A DNA stretch of 64,000 nucleotides from Streptomyces sp. BK208 (GTDB lineage Bacteria > Actinomycetota > Actinomycetes > Streptomycetales > Streptomycetaceae): the NCBI RefSeq assembly GCF_004364245.1, contig NZ_SOAV01000008.1:62001-126000 (forward strand), written 5' to 3'. The notes beneath the pieces are model-generated. The model worked only from the letters and a program-made list of their open reading frames with translations, did not search any database and was not told the DNA's origin. Each line of letters starts with the position of its first letter. Positions within the stretch are counted from its first letter, which is position 1. Shown here one piece after another: positions 16,435-25,328 of the stretch. The position numbers were made by a program, and so were the translations under genes.

Positions 16435-19400
16435 ATGACGGCGCCGGGGCGCAGGAGCAGTACCTTCACGCGGCTGCTGCGGCACGGCTTCACCGATCCC
16501 TCGGCCGCCGAACGGCTGCTGGAGGGCGCCGAGCTGGCCGAGCTGCGCGCCGACCCCGTGCTGCTTGAGGCGCTGGGCGCCACCGCCGACCCGGACCTCG
16601 CCCTGCACGGACTGGTGCGGCTCCTGGAGGCGCAGCCCGACCCCACCGCACGCCAGGAACTGCTGGACACCCTGATAGCGGCCAAGCCGCTGCGCGACCG
16701 TCTCCTCGGGGTGCTCGGCGCCTCCGAGGCGCTCGGCGACCACCTCGCCCGGCACGCCGGGGACTGGCAGGCCCTGGTGACGTACGAGCCGCGGGACCTG
16801 CACCGCGGGGTCGAGGAGTTCGAACGGGGGCTCGCCGAGGCCACCGACCCGGTGTCCCTGCGCGTCGCCTACCGGCGCTGCCTGCTGTCCATCGCCGCCC
16901 GCGACGTCTGCGGCACCATCGACGTCGCCGAGACCGCCGCCGAGCTGGCCGATCTCGCCACCGCCACCCTGCGGGCCGCCCTGGCCCTCGCCGAGGCGGC
17001 CGCGCCCGAGGACGCCGCGCGCTGCCGGCTCGCGGTGATCGCGATGGGCAAGTGCGGCGGCCACGAGCTGAACTACGTCTCCGACGTCGACGTGATCTTC
17101 GTGGGGGAGGCCGCGGAAGGCACGGCGGGCACGGAAGGCGCGGACGTCGACGAGAGCAAGGCGCTGCGGGCCGCGACCTCGCTCGCCTCGCACATGATGC
17201 GGATCTGCTCCGAGACCACCGTCGAGGGCTCCATCTGGCCCGTCGACGCCAACCTCCGCCCCGAGGGCCGCAACGGCCCGCTGGTGCGCACCCTCAGCAG
17301 CCACGTCGCCTACTACCAGCGCTGGGCCAAGACCTGGGAGTTCCAGGCGCTGCTCAAGGCCCGCCCGGTGGCCGGCGACCCCGGCCTCGGCGCCGAGTAC
17401 GTCGCCGCCCTCCAGCCCCTGGTGTGGCAGGCCGCCGACCGCGAGAACTTCGTCCCGGACGTGCAGAAGATGCGCCGCCGGGTGATCGAGAACATCCCCG
17501 TCGCCGAGGTCGACCGGCAGCTCAAGCTCGGGCCCGGCGGCCTGCGGGACGTCGAGTTCGCCGTGCAGCTGCTCCAGCTGGTGCACGGGCGGGCCGACAC
17601 CTCGCTGCACAGCGGCACGACGCTGGCCGCGCTTGAGGCCCTCGCGGCGGGCGGCTACGTCGGCCGCACCGACGCCGCCCAGCTCGACGAGGCGTACCGC
17701 TTCCTGCGCTCCATGGAGCACCGCATCCAGCTGCACCGGCTGCGCCGCACCCACCTGGTGCCCGAGGACGAGGCCGACCTGCGCCGCCTCGGCCGCTCGC
17801 TCGGCCTGCGCACCGACCCGGTGGCCGGGCTGCTGCGCGCGTGGAAGCGGCACGCCTCCGTCGTCCGCCGGCTGCACGAGAAGCTGTTCTACCGGCCGCT
17901 GCTCGACGCCGTCGCCCAGCTGGCCCCCGGCGAGGCCCGGCTGAGCCCCGAGGCGGCCCGCGAACGCATGGTCGCCCTCGGGTACGCCGACCCGGCCGCC
18001 GCGCTCAGGCACCTGGAGGCGCTCGCGTCCGGCGTCACCCGCAAGGCGGCCATCCAGCGGACCCTGCTGCCCGTGCTGCTGGGCTGGTTCGCCGACTCCG
18101 CCGACCCGGACACCGGGCTGCTCAACTTCCGCAAGGTCTCCGACGCGCTCGGCAACACGCCCTGGTACCTCAGGCTGCTGCGGGACGAGGGCGCCGCCGC
18201 CGAGAACCTCGCCCGCGTCCTGTCCGCCGGGCGGCTCGCCCCCGACCTGCTGATGCGCGCCCCGGAGGCCGTCGCACTGCTCGGCGACGGCGCCGCCGGG
18301 GGACTGCGGCCGCGCGGCCGGGCCCAGCTGGAGCAGGAGGCGCTCGCCGCGGTCCGCCGCGCCGACGACGCCACCCAGGCCGTCAACGCCGTGCGCGGCG
18401 TGCGGCGCAGGGAGCTGTTCCGCACGGCCGCGGCGGACATCGTCGGCTCCTACGGCACCGAGTCCCAGCCCGTCGAGGCCGACCAGGGCGCCCTGGTGGA
18501 CCTGGTGGGCGGCGCGGTGTCCGACCTGACGGCGGCGACCCTGGCGGGGACGCTGCGGGCGGTCGTGCGCGACAAGTGGGGCGACGTGCTGCCGACCCGG
18601 TTCGCGATCATCGGCATGGGCCGGTTCGGCGGGCACGAGCTGGGCTACGGCTCCGACGCGGACGTGCTGTTCGTGCACGAGCCCCGCGACGGGGTGGGCG
18701 AGCGGGAGGCGGGGGACGCGGCCAACAAGGTCGTCGCCGAGATGCGCCGCCTGCTCCAGGTGCCGAGCGCCGACCCGCCCCTGCTGATCGACGCCGACCT
18801 GCGGCCCGAGGGCAGGTCCGGGCCGCTGGTGCGCACCCTGAAGTCGTACGAGGCCTACTACCGGCGCTGGTCACTGGGGTGGGAGTCGCACGCCCTGCTG
18901 CGGGCCGAGTTCGTCGCCGGGGACGAGGACCTGGGACGGCGCTTCGTCGAGCTGATCGACCCGCTGCGGTACCCGGAGGGCGGCCTGGAGGAGGACGCCG
19001 TACGGGAGATCCGGCGGCTCAAGGCCCGGATGGAGTCCGAGCGGCTGCCGCGCGGGGCGGACCCCAAGCTGCACGCCAAACTCGGGCCGGGCGGCCTGTC
19101 CGACGTGGAGTGGACCGTGCAGCTGCTCCAGCTGCGGCACGGGCACGAGGTCGCCGGGCTGCGGACCACCCGGACGCGCCCGGCGCTGGCCGCCGCACGC
19201 GACGCCGGGTTCGTGTCGCCGGAACACGCCGAGATCCTCGACGAGGCGTGGGTGCTGGCGACGCGGGTGCGCAACGCGGTGATGCTGGTCCGCGGGCGGG
19301 CCGGCGACACCTTCCCGACCGACCCGCGCGAGCTGGCCGCCGTCGGCCGCTACCTGGGCCACGGCCCGGGCCACGCGGGCGACATGCTGGACGAGTACCG

Positions 19401-19452
19401 CCGCACGGCCCGCCGGGCGCGGACGGTGGTGGAGGAACTGTTCTACGCGTGA
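16435..19452 (+). CDS. glnE: Bifunctional glutamine synthetase adenylyltransferase/deadenylylase
   Basis: GlnE switches GlnA off by adenylylating Tyr397 and on by phosphorolytic removal. The 1005-residue protein has the expected duplicated architecture: an N-terminal nucleotidyltransferase (AMGKCGGHELNYVSDVDVIF near residue 210), a central helical domain, a second nucleotidyltransferase (GMGRFGGHELGYGSDADVLF near 730), and a helical PII-type response tail after each. Both metal-binding DxD motifs (DVD and DAD) are intact, so both activities should be present. AGGAGGC lies 6 nt before the ATG. Its target glnA lies 32 kb downstream on the opposite strand; glnA2 next door lacks the target tyrosine. 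Confidence 0.97.
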   Translation: MTAPGRRSSTFTRLLRHGFTDPSAAERLLEGAELAELRADPVLLEALGATADPDLALHGLVRLLEAQPDPTARQELLDTLIAAKPLRDRLLGVLGASEALGDHLARHAGDWQALVTYEPRDLHRGVEEFERGLAEATDPVSLRVAYRRCLLSIAARDVCGTIDVAETAAELADLATATLRAALALAEAAAPEDAARCRLAVIAMGKCGGHELNYVSDVDVIFVGEAAEGTAGTEGADVDESKALRAATSLASHMMRICSETTVEGSIWPVDANLRPEGRNGPLVRTLSSHVAYYQRWAKTWEFQALLKARPVAGDPGLGAEYVAALQPLVWQAADRENFVPDVQKMRRRVIENIPVAEVDRQLKLGPGGLRDVEFAVQLLQLVHGRADTSLHSGTTLAALEALAAGGYVGRTDAAQLDEAYRFLRSMEHRIQLHRLRRTHLVPEDEADLRRLGRSLGLRTDPVAGLLRAWKRHASVVRRLHEKLFYRPLLDAVAQLAPGEARLSPEAARERMVALGYADPAAALRHLEALASGVTRKAAIQRTLLPVLLGWFADSADPDTGLLNFRKVSDALGNTPWYLRLLRDEGAAAENLARVLSAGRLAPDLLMRAPEAVALLGDGAAGGLRPRGRAQLEQEALAAVRRADDATQAVNAVRGVRRRELFRTAAADIVGSYGTESQPVEADQGALVDLVGGAVSDLTAATLAGTLRAVVRDKWGDVLPTRFAIIGMGRFGGHELGYGSDADVLFVHEPRDGVGEREAGDAANKVVAEMRRLLQVPSADPPLLIDADLRPEGRSGPLVRTLKSYEAYYRRWSLGWESHALLRAEFVAGDEDLGRRFVELIDPLRYPEGGLEEDAVREIRRLKARMESERLPRGADPKLHAKLGPGGLSDVEWTVQLLQLRHGHEVAGLRTTRTRPALAAARDAGFVSPEHAEILDEAWVLATRVRNAVMLVRGRAGDTFPTDPRELAAVGRYLGHGPGHAGDMLDEYRRTARRARTVVEELFYA

Positions 19453-19486
19453 CGGCTGCCGCCCCCCTCGGGGGTGCCGCCCCGGG

Positions 19487-19501
19487 GGGCCTCGCAGGCC
19501 C
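19487..19501. terminator. Short hairpin after glnE
   Basis: GGGCCT-CGC-AGGCCC within an 82-base convergent gap between glnE and the PAP2 gene. It is followed by only two T residues and preceded by further C/G-rich inverted sequence. A modest candidate terminator. Confidence 0.4.
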
Positions 19502-19534
19502 TTCAGGCACAGGGGGAGGCACGATCGCCCGCGG

Positions 19535-20395
19535 CTACGTACGCCCCGGCAACACCCTCCGCCGCCGCGCGGCGCCCGGCACCACCCGGGGCAACGCGTA
19601 CGGCAGCTTCCCGTACCAGACGAGAGCCACGCCGTACCCGAACGCCAGACACGCCACACCCCCCACCGCGTCCAGCCAGAAGTGGTTCGCCGTGGCCACG
19701 ATCACCACCAGCGTCAGCGCCGGATACAGCAGCCCCAGCACCCGCACCCACGGCACGGACGCCAGCGCGAAGATCGTCAGCCCGCACCACACCGACCACC
19801 CGATGTGCATCGACGGCATCGCGGCGTACTGGTTGGACATGTTCTTCAGGTCCCCGGACGCCATCGACCCCCACGTCTCGTGCACCATCACCGTGTCGAC
19901 GAAGTGCCCGCCGTTCATCAGCCGGGGCGGCGCGAGCGGATACAGGTAGTAGCCGACCAGGGCGACACCCGTGGTCGCGAAGAGGACCAGCCGGGTCGCC
20001 GCGTAACGGCCGGGATGACTGCGGTAGAGCCACACCAGGACACCCAGGGTCACCACGAAGTGCAGCGTGGCGTAGTAGTAGTTCATGCCGACGACCAGCC
20101 AAGTCACCGAGTTCACGGCGTGATTGACGGACTCCTCGACGGCGATGCCGAGTTGCTGCTCGGCGTGCCAGATCCAGTCGGCGTTGCGCAGCGCCGCCGT
20201 CCGCTGTTCCGGCACCGCGTTGCGGACGAGGGAGTACGTCCAGTAACTCAGCGCGATCAGCAGGATCTCGAACCAGAGACGGGGACGGCGCGGGGCGCGC
20301 GGACGGCGCAGGAAGCCCCTACCCGTCGTCCCGGGGACGGGGTGCGGGACGACGTCCTCCTGGCGTTCCCGAGTCCTCACGATCGCGTCACCCAT
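19535..20395 (-). CDS. PAP2-superfamily integral membrane protein
   Basis: 286 residues with about six TM segments. The cytoplasmic N-terminus is basic (FLRRPRAPRRPR). PAP2-type catalytic pieces appear late in the protein: APPRLMNGGHF, YAAMPSMHIGWSVWCG (His) and ATANHFWLDAVGG (His/Asp). This is the inositol-phosphoceramide-synthase-like branch (PxMH instead of PSGH), expected to act on lipid phosphates or polyprenyl phosphates at the outer face. Start ATG at 20395; a GTG two codons upstream is possible. Substrate not known. Confidence 0.88.
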   Translation of the reverse strand: MGDAIVRTRERQEDVVPHPVPGTTGRGFLRRPRAPRRPRLWFEILLIALSYWTYSLVRNAVPEQRTAALRNADWIWHAEQQLGIAVEESVNHAVNSVTWLVVGMNYYYATLHFVVTLGVLVWLYRSHPGRYAATRLVLFATTGVALVGYYLYPLAPPRLMNGGHFVDTVMVHETWGSMASGDLKNMSNQYAAMPSMHIGWSVWCGLTIFALASVPWVRVLGLLYPALTLVVIVATANHFWLDAVGGVACLAFGYGVALVWYGKLPYALPRVVPGAARRRRVLPGRT

Positions 20396-20489
20396 AGGCA
20401 CGAAGTCTGCCAGAAAAGCCTTCTTCCACCGATCATCCCCCAGGCCGGTCCGACCCGCATCCGCCCCCGGGCCGGCACCCCGGGAAACG

Positions 20490-21629
20490 TCAGGGGCGCA
20501 GGCGCTCGCCCGGAGCCGACGCCGTCGAGCCGCGTACCACCAGCTCCGGCATGAACACGAACTCGCTGTGCGGTGCCGGGGTCCCGCCGATCTCCTCCAG
20601 CAGGGTCCGCACCGCCGCCTGTCCCATCGCCGGGACCGGTTTGCGGACCGTGGTCAGCGGCGGGTCGGTGAAGGCGATCAGCGGCGAGTCGTCGAACCCG
20701 ACGACCGAGACGTCCTTGGGCACGTCCAGGCCCAGCTGCCGGGCCGCGCGTATCGCGCCCAGCGCCATCATGTCGCTGGCGCAGACCACCGCGGTGCAGT
20801 CCCGGCCGATGAGCGCGGTGGCCGCGGCCTGACCGCCCTCCAGGGTGTACAGCGAGTGCTGGACCAGTTCCTTCTCCACCGTCTCGGCGCTCAGGCCCAA
20901 CTGCTCCTGCACGGTGCGCACGAACCCCTCGATCTTGCGCTGCACCGGCACGAACCGCTTCGGCCCGAGGGCCAGTCCGATCCGGGTGTGGCCGAGCGAG
21001 ACGAGGTGGGTGACCGCGAGGCTCATCGCGGCCCGGTCGTCGGGGGAGATGAACGGCGCCTGCACCTGCGAGGAGAAACCGTCGACGAGGACGAACGGCA
21101 CGCCCTGCGCGCGCAGCCGCTCGTAGCGCTGCATGTCGGCGGTGGTGTCGGCGTGCAGTCCCGAGACGTAGATGATGCCGGCGACCCCGCGGTCGACCAG
21201 CATCTCGGTCAGCTCGTCCTCGGTGGAGCCGCCCGGCGTCTGGGTGGCGAGGACCGGCGTGTAGCCCTGACGGGTCAGCGCCTGGCCGATGACCTGGGCG
21301 AGCGCCGGGAATATCGGGTTCTCCAGCTCCGGGGTGATCAGGCCGACGAGGCCCTCGCTGCGCTGCCGCAGCCGCACCGGACGCTCGTAGCCCAGCACGT
21401 CGAGGGCGGCGAGCACGGACTGGCGGGTGGTGGCGGCGACGCCCGGCTTCCCGTTGAGGACGCGGCTGACCGTCGCTTCGCTCACTCCCGCCTGGGCGGC
21501 GATGTCGGCAAGCCGTGTGGTCACAGGGGTGGACTGTACCTGTCGCCCGCCTCCTTGCACACCGATCGGGCGCCGTGGGCGGCCTGTTGGGCGGCCCGTC
21601 GGACGGCCCGGGGCGGGCTGCTGCGTCAT
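20490..21629 (-). CDS. malR: LacI-family repressor of maltose utilisation
   Basis: 379 residues. The Pro/Gln/Arg-rich N-terminal extension (~35 residues) is followed by a LacI HTH (TRLADIAAQAGVSEATVSRVLNGKPGVA) and a periplasmic-binding-protein-like sensor domain with the usual repeats (VGLITPELENPIFPAL, VVGFDDSPLIAFTDPPLTTVRKP). The ATG at 21629 is backed by GAGGGAG 5 nt upstream; a shorter GTG start at the HTH (VTTRL) is the alternative. It is divergent from malE, and the intergenic region carries CTTGCA/TGCAAG operators. The S. coelicolor orthologue represses malEFG and is relieved by maltodextrin (established); likely autoregulation is inferred from operator position. Confidence 0.95.
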   Translation of the reverse strand: MTQQPAPGRPTGRPTGRPRRPIGVQGGGRQVQSTPVTTRLADIAAQAGVSEATVSRVLNGKPGVAATTRQSVLAALDVLGYERPVRLRQRSEGLVGLITPELENPIFPALAQVIGQALTRQGYTPVLATQTPGGSTEDELTEMLVDRGVAGIIYVSGLHADTTADMQRYERLRAQGVPFVLVDGFSSQVQAPFISPDDRAAMSLAVTHLVSLGHTRIGLALGPKRFVPVQRKIEGFVRTVQEQLGLSAETVEKELVQHSLYTLEGGQAAATALIGRDCTAVVCASDMMALGAIRAARQLGLDVPKDVSVVGFDDSPLIAFTDPPLTTVRKPVPAMGQAAVRTLLEEIGGTPAPHSEFVFMPELVVRGSTASAPGERLRP

Positions 21630-21651
21630 CGCGCTCCCTCGAGAAAGTGGC

Positions 21652-21675
21652 GGCAAGAGCTTGCAGAGTCTTGCA
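21652..21675. promoter_or_regulatory. CTTGCA operator cluster near malR start
   Basis: GCAAG-AG-CTTGC inverted repeat (21653-21664), with CTTGCA repeated directly 10 bp later (21660-21665 and 21670-21675). The cluster lies 23-46 bp upstream of the malR ATG, overlapping its likely promoter or leader, so autoregulation of malR is plausible. The motif matches the known maltose/amylase operators of Streptomyces. Confidence 0.7.
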
Positions 21676-21761
21676 CAACCCGCCCGATACCGCTCGGGCC
21701 CCGTAAACAAGCGTCTCATGACGGTCGCCGAGAGGTCACGCCCGGATAACTTCGGAGATCC

Positions 21762-21782
21762 CTTGCACATTTTTGCTGCAAG
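21762..21782. promoter_or_regulatory. MalR operator in malE promoter
   Basis: Inverted repeat CTTGCA (21762-21767) and TGCAAG (21777-21782), 9 bp apart, about 135 bp before the malE start. The spacer contains ATTTTTG, and TTGCTG could serve as a -35. This is the expected MalR site controlling the malEFG-aglA transcript. Confidence 0.75.
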
Positions 21783-21915
21783 ACCTTTCGCCGGGCTTTC
21801 AACGCTGTTACGTTCACGTCGCTCGGCGGCGGCAACGACGCGGCCGACATCGGCAGGAGCGGCGGACGGGCCCGCACCCTGCACGACACGGGCTTTTCAC
21901 CCTCAAGGAGAACTC

Positions 21916-23187
21916 ATGCGGCGTGGCATAGCGGCCACCGCGCTGGTGGCGTCCCTCGCCCTGGCGGCGACGGCGTGCGGCGGGGACGGCGACAGCGACA
22001 GCGAGTCGGGCGGACCGGTCACCATCACTTACTGGGACACCTCCAACGCGACCAACGAGGCGCCGACCTACAAGGCCCTGGTCAAGGAGTTCGAGGCCGC
22101 CAACAAGGGCGTCAAGGTCAACTTCGTCAACGTCCCCTTCGACCAGGCGCAGAACAAGTTCGACACCGCCGCAGGCTCCAAGGGCGCCCCCGACGTGCTG
22201 CGCTCCGAGGTCGGCTGGACGCCCGCCTTCGCCAAGAAGGGCTTCTTCCTGCCGCTGGACGGCACCGACGCCCTCGCCGAGCAGGACAAGTTCCAGCCCA
22301 ACCTGATCGAGCAGGCCAAGTACGAGGGCAAGACCTACGGCGTGCCGCTGGTCACCGACACCCTCGCCTTCGTCTACAACAAGGAACTCTTCGAGAAGGC
22401 CGGCGTCGAGGCCCCCAAGACCTGGGACGACCTCAAGAAGGCCGCCGCCACCATCAAGGACAAGACCGGCGCCGACGGCTACTGGGCCTCCACGGCCGGC
22501 TACTACGCGCAGCCGTTCCTGTACGGCGAGGGCACCGACACGGTCGACGCCGACGCCAAGAAGGTGACCGTCAACTCGGCCGCGGCCAAGAAGGGCTACG
22601 GCACCTGGCTGAGCCTGTTCGACGGCAAGGGCCTGCACAAGGCCGACACCACCGCCGACGCCTACGCCCACATCCAGGAGGCGTTCGTCAGCGGCAAGGT
22701 CGCCTCGATCGTCCAGGGCCCGTGGGAGATCACCAACTTCTACAAGGGCACGGCGTTCAAGGACAAGAACAACCTCGGCATCGCCACCGTCCCGGCCGGC
22801 ACCACCGGCAAGGCGGGCGCCCCGACCGGCGGCCACAACCTGTCGGTCTACGCCGGTTCGGACAAGGCGCACCAGGAGGCCGCGCTGAAGTTCGTGAACT
22901 TCATGACCTCGGCGAAGTCCCAGGAGACCGTCGCCCTGAAGAACTCCACGCTGCCGACCCGCGACGACGCCTACACCGACAAGGTCAAGGCCGACCCGGG
23001 CATCGCCGGCTTCCAGACGGTCCTGCCCGCCGCCCAGCCGCGCCCGGCGCTGCCGGAGTACAGCTCGCTGTGGACGCCGCTGGACGACGAACTGCCCCAG
23101 ATCGCCGGTGGCAAGAAGTCCCTGGACGAGGGCCTGAGCGACGTCGAGACCGCCATCGCCAAGCTGGTGCCGGACTTCAGCAAGTAG
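21916..23187 (+). CDS. malE: Maltose/maltodextrin-binding lipoprotein
   Basis: 423 residues. A lipoprotein signal peptide ends in the lipobox LAATAC (Cys at ~18), followed by a Ser/Asp/Gly linker and a cluster B solute-binding fold: VTITYWDTSNATNEAPTYK, VNVPFDQAQNKFDTA, GVPLVTDTLAFVYNKELFEKAGV and VASIVQGPWEITNF. It captures maltose and maltodextrins at the outer membrane face for MalFG. AAGGAG lies 6 nt before the ATG. First gene of malEFG, repressed by MalR. The ATPase (MsiK in Streptomyces) is encoded elsewhere; none is present here. Confidence 0.96.
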   Translation: MRRGIAATALVASLALAATACGGDGDSDSESGGPVTITYWDTSNATNEAPTYKALVKEFEAANKGVKVNFVNVPFDQAQNKFDTAAGSKGAPDVLRSEVGWTPAFAKKGFFLPLDGTDALAEQDKFQPNLIEQAKYEGKTYGVPLVTDTLAFVYNKELFEKAGVEAPKTWDDLKKAAATIKDKTGADGYWASTAGYYAQPFLYGEGTDTVDADAKKVTVNSAAAKKGYGTWLSLFDGKGLHKADTTADAYAHIQEAFVSGKVASIVQGPWEITNFYKGTAFKDKNNLGIATVPAGTTGKAGAPTGGHNLSVYAGSDKAHQEAALKFVNFMTSAKSQETVALKNSTLPTRDDAYTDKVKADPGIAGFQTVLPAAQPRPALPEYSSLWTPLDDELPQIAGGKKSLDEGLSDVETAIAKLVPDFSK

Positions 23188-23195
23188 ATCCACCC

Positions 23196-23232
23196 GACCG
23201 CCGGGTCCCCCCGAGGGAGGGGCCCGGCGGTC
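23196..23232 (+). terminator. Stem-loop between malE and malF
   Basis: GACCGCCGGG pairs with CCCGGCGGTC, with further C/G pairing inside and one bulge. No T-run follows. Such hairpins after binding-protein genes usually stabilise the upstream message or partly terminate, giving more MalE than MalF. Confidence 0.65.
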
Positions 23233-23286
23233 ACCGGCCGTGCGCCGCACCCCCGATCTTCCTGATGCTCCCGAAGGTGTCGAACC

Positions 23287-24291
23287 ATGACAGTCACCAT
23301 CGACCGCGCGACCGGCAAGCGCCGCGGTGACCGCACCCCGCGGCCCGGCCTCGGCCGGCGTCTGAAAGACGGCTACCAGAAGCACTGGTACGCCTACGCC
23401 ATGATCGCGCCGGTGGCCGTCGTGATCGGCGTCCTCGTGCTGTACCCGCTGGGCTACGGCCTCTACCTGACCCTCACCGACGCCAACAGCCTCAACAGCG
23501 CGCGCACCATCGGCGTCAACGAGATCGAGGCCACCTACAAGTTCGTCGGCCTGGACAACTACGCCGACATCCTGTGGGGCCCCACGGCCTACGACCGCTT
23601 CTGGTCGCACTTCATCTGGACCATCGTGTGGACGGCCGTATGCGTCGGCCTGCACTTCTTCATCGGCCTCGGGCTCGCCCTGCTGCTCAACCAGAAGCTG
23701 CGCGGCCGCACCCTCTACCGGCTGATCCTGGTGCTGCCCTGGGCCGTGCCCACCTTCGTCACCGTCTTCGGCTGGCGCTTCATGCTCGCCGACGAGGGCG
23801 TCATCAACGCCGTCCTGGACTGGCTGCACCTGCCGACCCCCGCGTGGCTGGAGGACACCTTCTGGCAGCGGTTCTCCGCGATCATGGTCAACACCTGGTG
23901 CGGCGTGCCGTTCATGATGGTCTCGCTCCTCGGCGGCCTGCAGTCCATCGACAACAGCCTCTACGAGGCCTCCGAGATGGACGGCGCCAACGCCTGGCAG
24001 CGCTTCCGCTACGTCACGCTCCCCGGCCTGCGCTCGGTCAGCTCCACCGTCGTGCTGCTCGGCATCATCTGGACCTTCAACCAGTTCGCCGTGATCTTCC
24101 TGCTGTTCGGCAACACCGCCCCCGACGCGCAGATCCTCGTCACCTGGGCGTACCAGCTCGGCTTCGGGCAGCAGCCGCGCGACTTCGCGCAGTCCGCGGC
24201 CTACGGCATCCTGCTGCTGGCCATCCTGATCGTCTTCACCTCCTTCTACCGCCGCTGGCTGAACCGCAATGAGCAGCAGCTCGCGAACTGA
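23287..24291 (+). CDS. malF: Maltose ABC transporter permease MalF
   Basis: A 334-residue inner-membrane permease with six TM segments predicted (first near residues 38-60, IAPVAVVIGVLVLYPLGYGLY). The EAA loop reads EASEMDGANAWQRFRYVTLPGL, the contact site for the ATPase (MsiK). A 99-base gap with a hairpin separates it from malE; malG begins 13 bases later. It forms the MalFG heterodimer channel for maltodextrin entry. Confidence 0.95.
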   Translation: MTVTIDRATGKRRGDRTPRPGLGRRLKDGYQKHWYAYAMIAPVAVVIGVLVLYPLGYGLYLTLTDANSLNSARTIGVNEIEATYKFVGLDNYADILWGPTAYDRFWSHFIWTIVWTAVCVGLHFFIGLGLALLLNQKLRGRTLYRLILVLPWAVPTFVTVFGWRFMLADEGVINAVLDWLHLPTPAWLEDTFWQRFSAIMVNTWCGVPFMMVSLLGGLQSIDNSLYEASEMDGANAWQRFRYVTLPGLRSVSSTVVLLGIIWTFNQFAVIFLLFGNTAPDAQILVTWAYQLGFGQQPRDFAQSAAYGILLLAILIVFTSFYRRWLNRNEQQLAN

Positions 24292-24304
24292 GGCAGGAGC
24301 CGCC

Positions 24305-25216
24305 ATGAGTACAAGCACCGCGCCCACCAAGGCCCCCGCCGAGCAGGTCACCGCCTCCACCGCGCCGCCGCGCAAGGTCCGCGGCCGCGGCGAACGCAGC
24401 CGCGCCGCGTCCCTCGCCTCGCACGGCGTGCTGACCCTCGCGAGCCTCGTCGCGCTCTTCCCGGTCGCCTGGCTGGTCTTCCTCTCCCTCGGCCCGGACA
24501 AGAACGACTACCTGCACCCGGGGCGCATCTGGTCGAAGATGACCTTCGACAACTACTCGTTCGTCCTCCAGGACACCAACTTCTTCGACTGGCTGAAGAG
24601 CTCGCTGATCGTGTCGCTGGGCACCACCGTCATCGGTGTGCTGGTCGCCGCGACGACCGGCTACGCGGTCTCCCGGATGCGCTTCCCGGGCTACAGGAAG
24701 CTCATGTGGGTCCTGCTGGTCACCCAGATGTTCCCGATCGCGGTCCTGATCGTGCCGATGTACCAGATCCTGTCGAAGCTCCAGCTCATCGACAACTACT
24801 TCGGCCTGATCCTGGTCTACTGCTCCACCGCGGTGCCGTACTGCGCGTGGCTGCTCAAGGGCTACTTCGACACCATCCCGTTCGAGATCGACGAGGCCGG
24901 GCGCGTCGACGGGCTGACCCCGTTCGGCACCTTCTTCCGGCTGATCCTGCCGCTGGCCCGGCCGGGCCTCGCGGTCGCCGGCTTCTACAGCTTCATCACC
25001 GCGTTCGGCGAGGTCGCCTTCGCCTCGACGTTCATGCTGAGCGACACGAAGTACACCTTCGCCGTCGGACTGCAGAGCTTCGTCAGCGAACACGACGCGC
25101 AGCGCAACCTGATGGCGGCCACCGCCGTGCTCGTCGCGATACCCGTCTCCGCGTTCTTCTACCTCGTGCAGAAGAACCTGGTGACCGGCCTCACCGCAGG
25201 CGGCACGAAGGGCTGA
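24305..25216 (+). CDS. malG: Maltose ABC transporter permease MalG
   Basis: A 303-residue permease: six TM segments (first ~40-60), EAA loop EIDEAGRVDGLTPFGTFFRLILPLARPG, and the family C-terminus SAFFYLVQKNLVTGLTAGGTKG. The ATG at 24305 follows AGGCAGGAG at good spacing; an upstream in-frame start at 24269 would overlap malF without a better ribosome site. Partner of MalF. Confidence 0.95.
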   Translation: MSTSTAPTKAPAEQVTASTAPPRKVRGRGERSRAASLASHGVLTLASLVALFPVAWLVFLSLGPDKNDYLHPGRIWSKMTFDNYSFVLQDTNFFDWLKSSLIVSLGTTVIGVLVAATTGYAVSRMRFPGYRKLMWVLLVTQMFPIAVLIVPMYQILSKLQLIDNYFGLILVYCSTAVPYCAWLLKGYFDTIPFEIDEAGRVDGLTPFGTFFRLILPLARPGLAVAGFYSFITAFGEVAFASTFMLSDTKYTFAVGLQSFVSEHDAQRNLMAATAVLVAIPVSAFFYLVQKNLVTGLTAGGTKG

Positions 25217-25232
25217 GCCGCCCCGGAAACGT

Positions 25233-25273
25233 CCGGCCGCGGTGCCCATCCGACCCCGCAGCACCGCGGCCGG
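25233..25273 (+). terminator. Stem-loop between malG and aglA
   Basis: A perfect 12-bp stem: CCGGCCGCGGTG (25233-25244) with CACCGCGGCCGG (25262-25273) and a 17-base loop. No U-tract. It lies 17 bases after malG and 55 bases before aglA, so it may reduce read-through or protect the malEFG message. Confidence 0.65.
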
Positions 25274-25328
25274 CCGCCTCTTCCGCCGTCACGCCTCCAC
25301 TCCGCTTCCGTTACGTACCAAGGACGAC

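Noticed and set aside
21814-24501. Long minus-strand frame across malE-malF
   Set aside because: Antisense shadow with low-complexity Gly/Val/Glu content; the plus-strand genes have complete family motifs.
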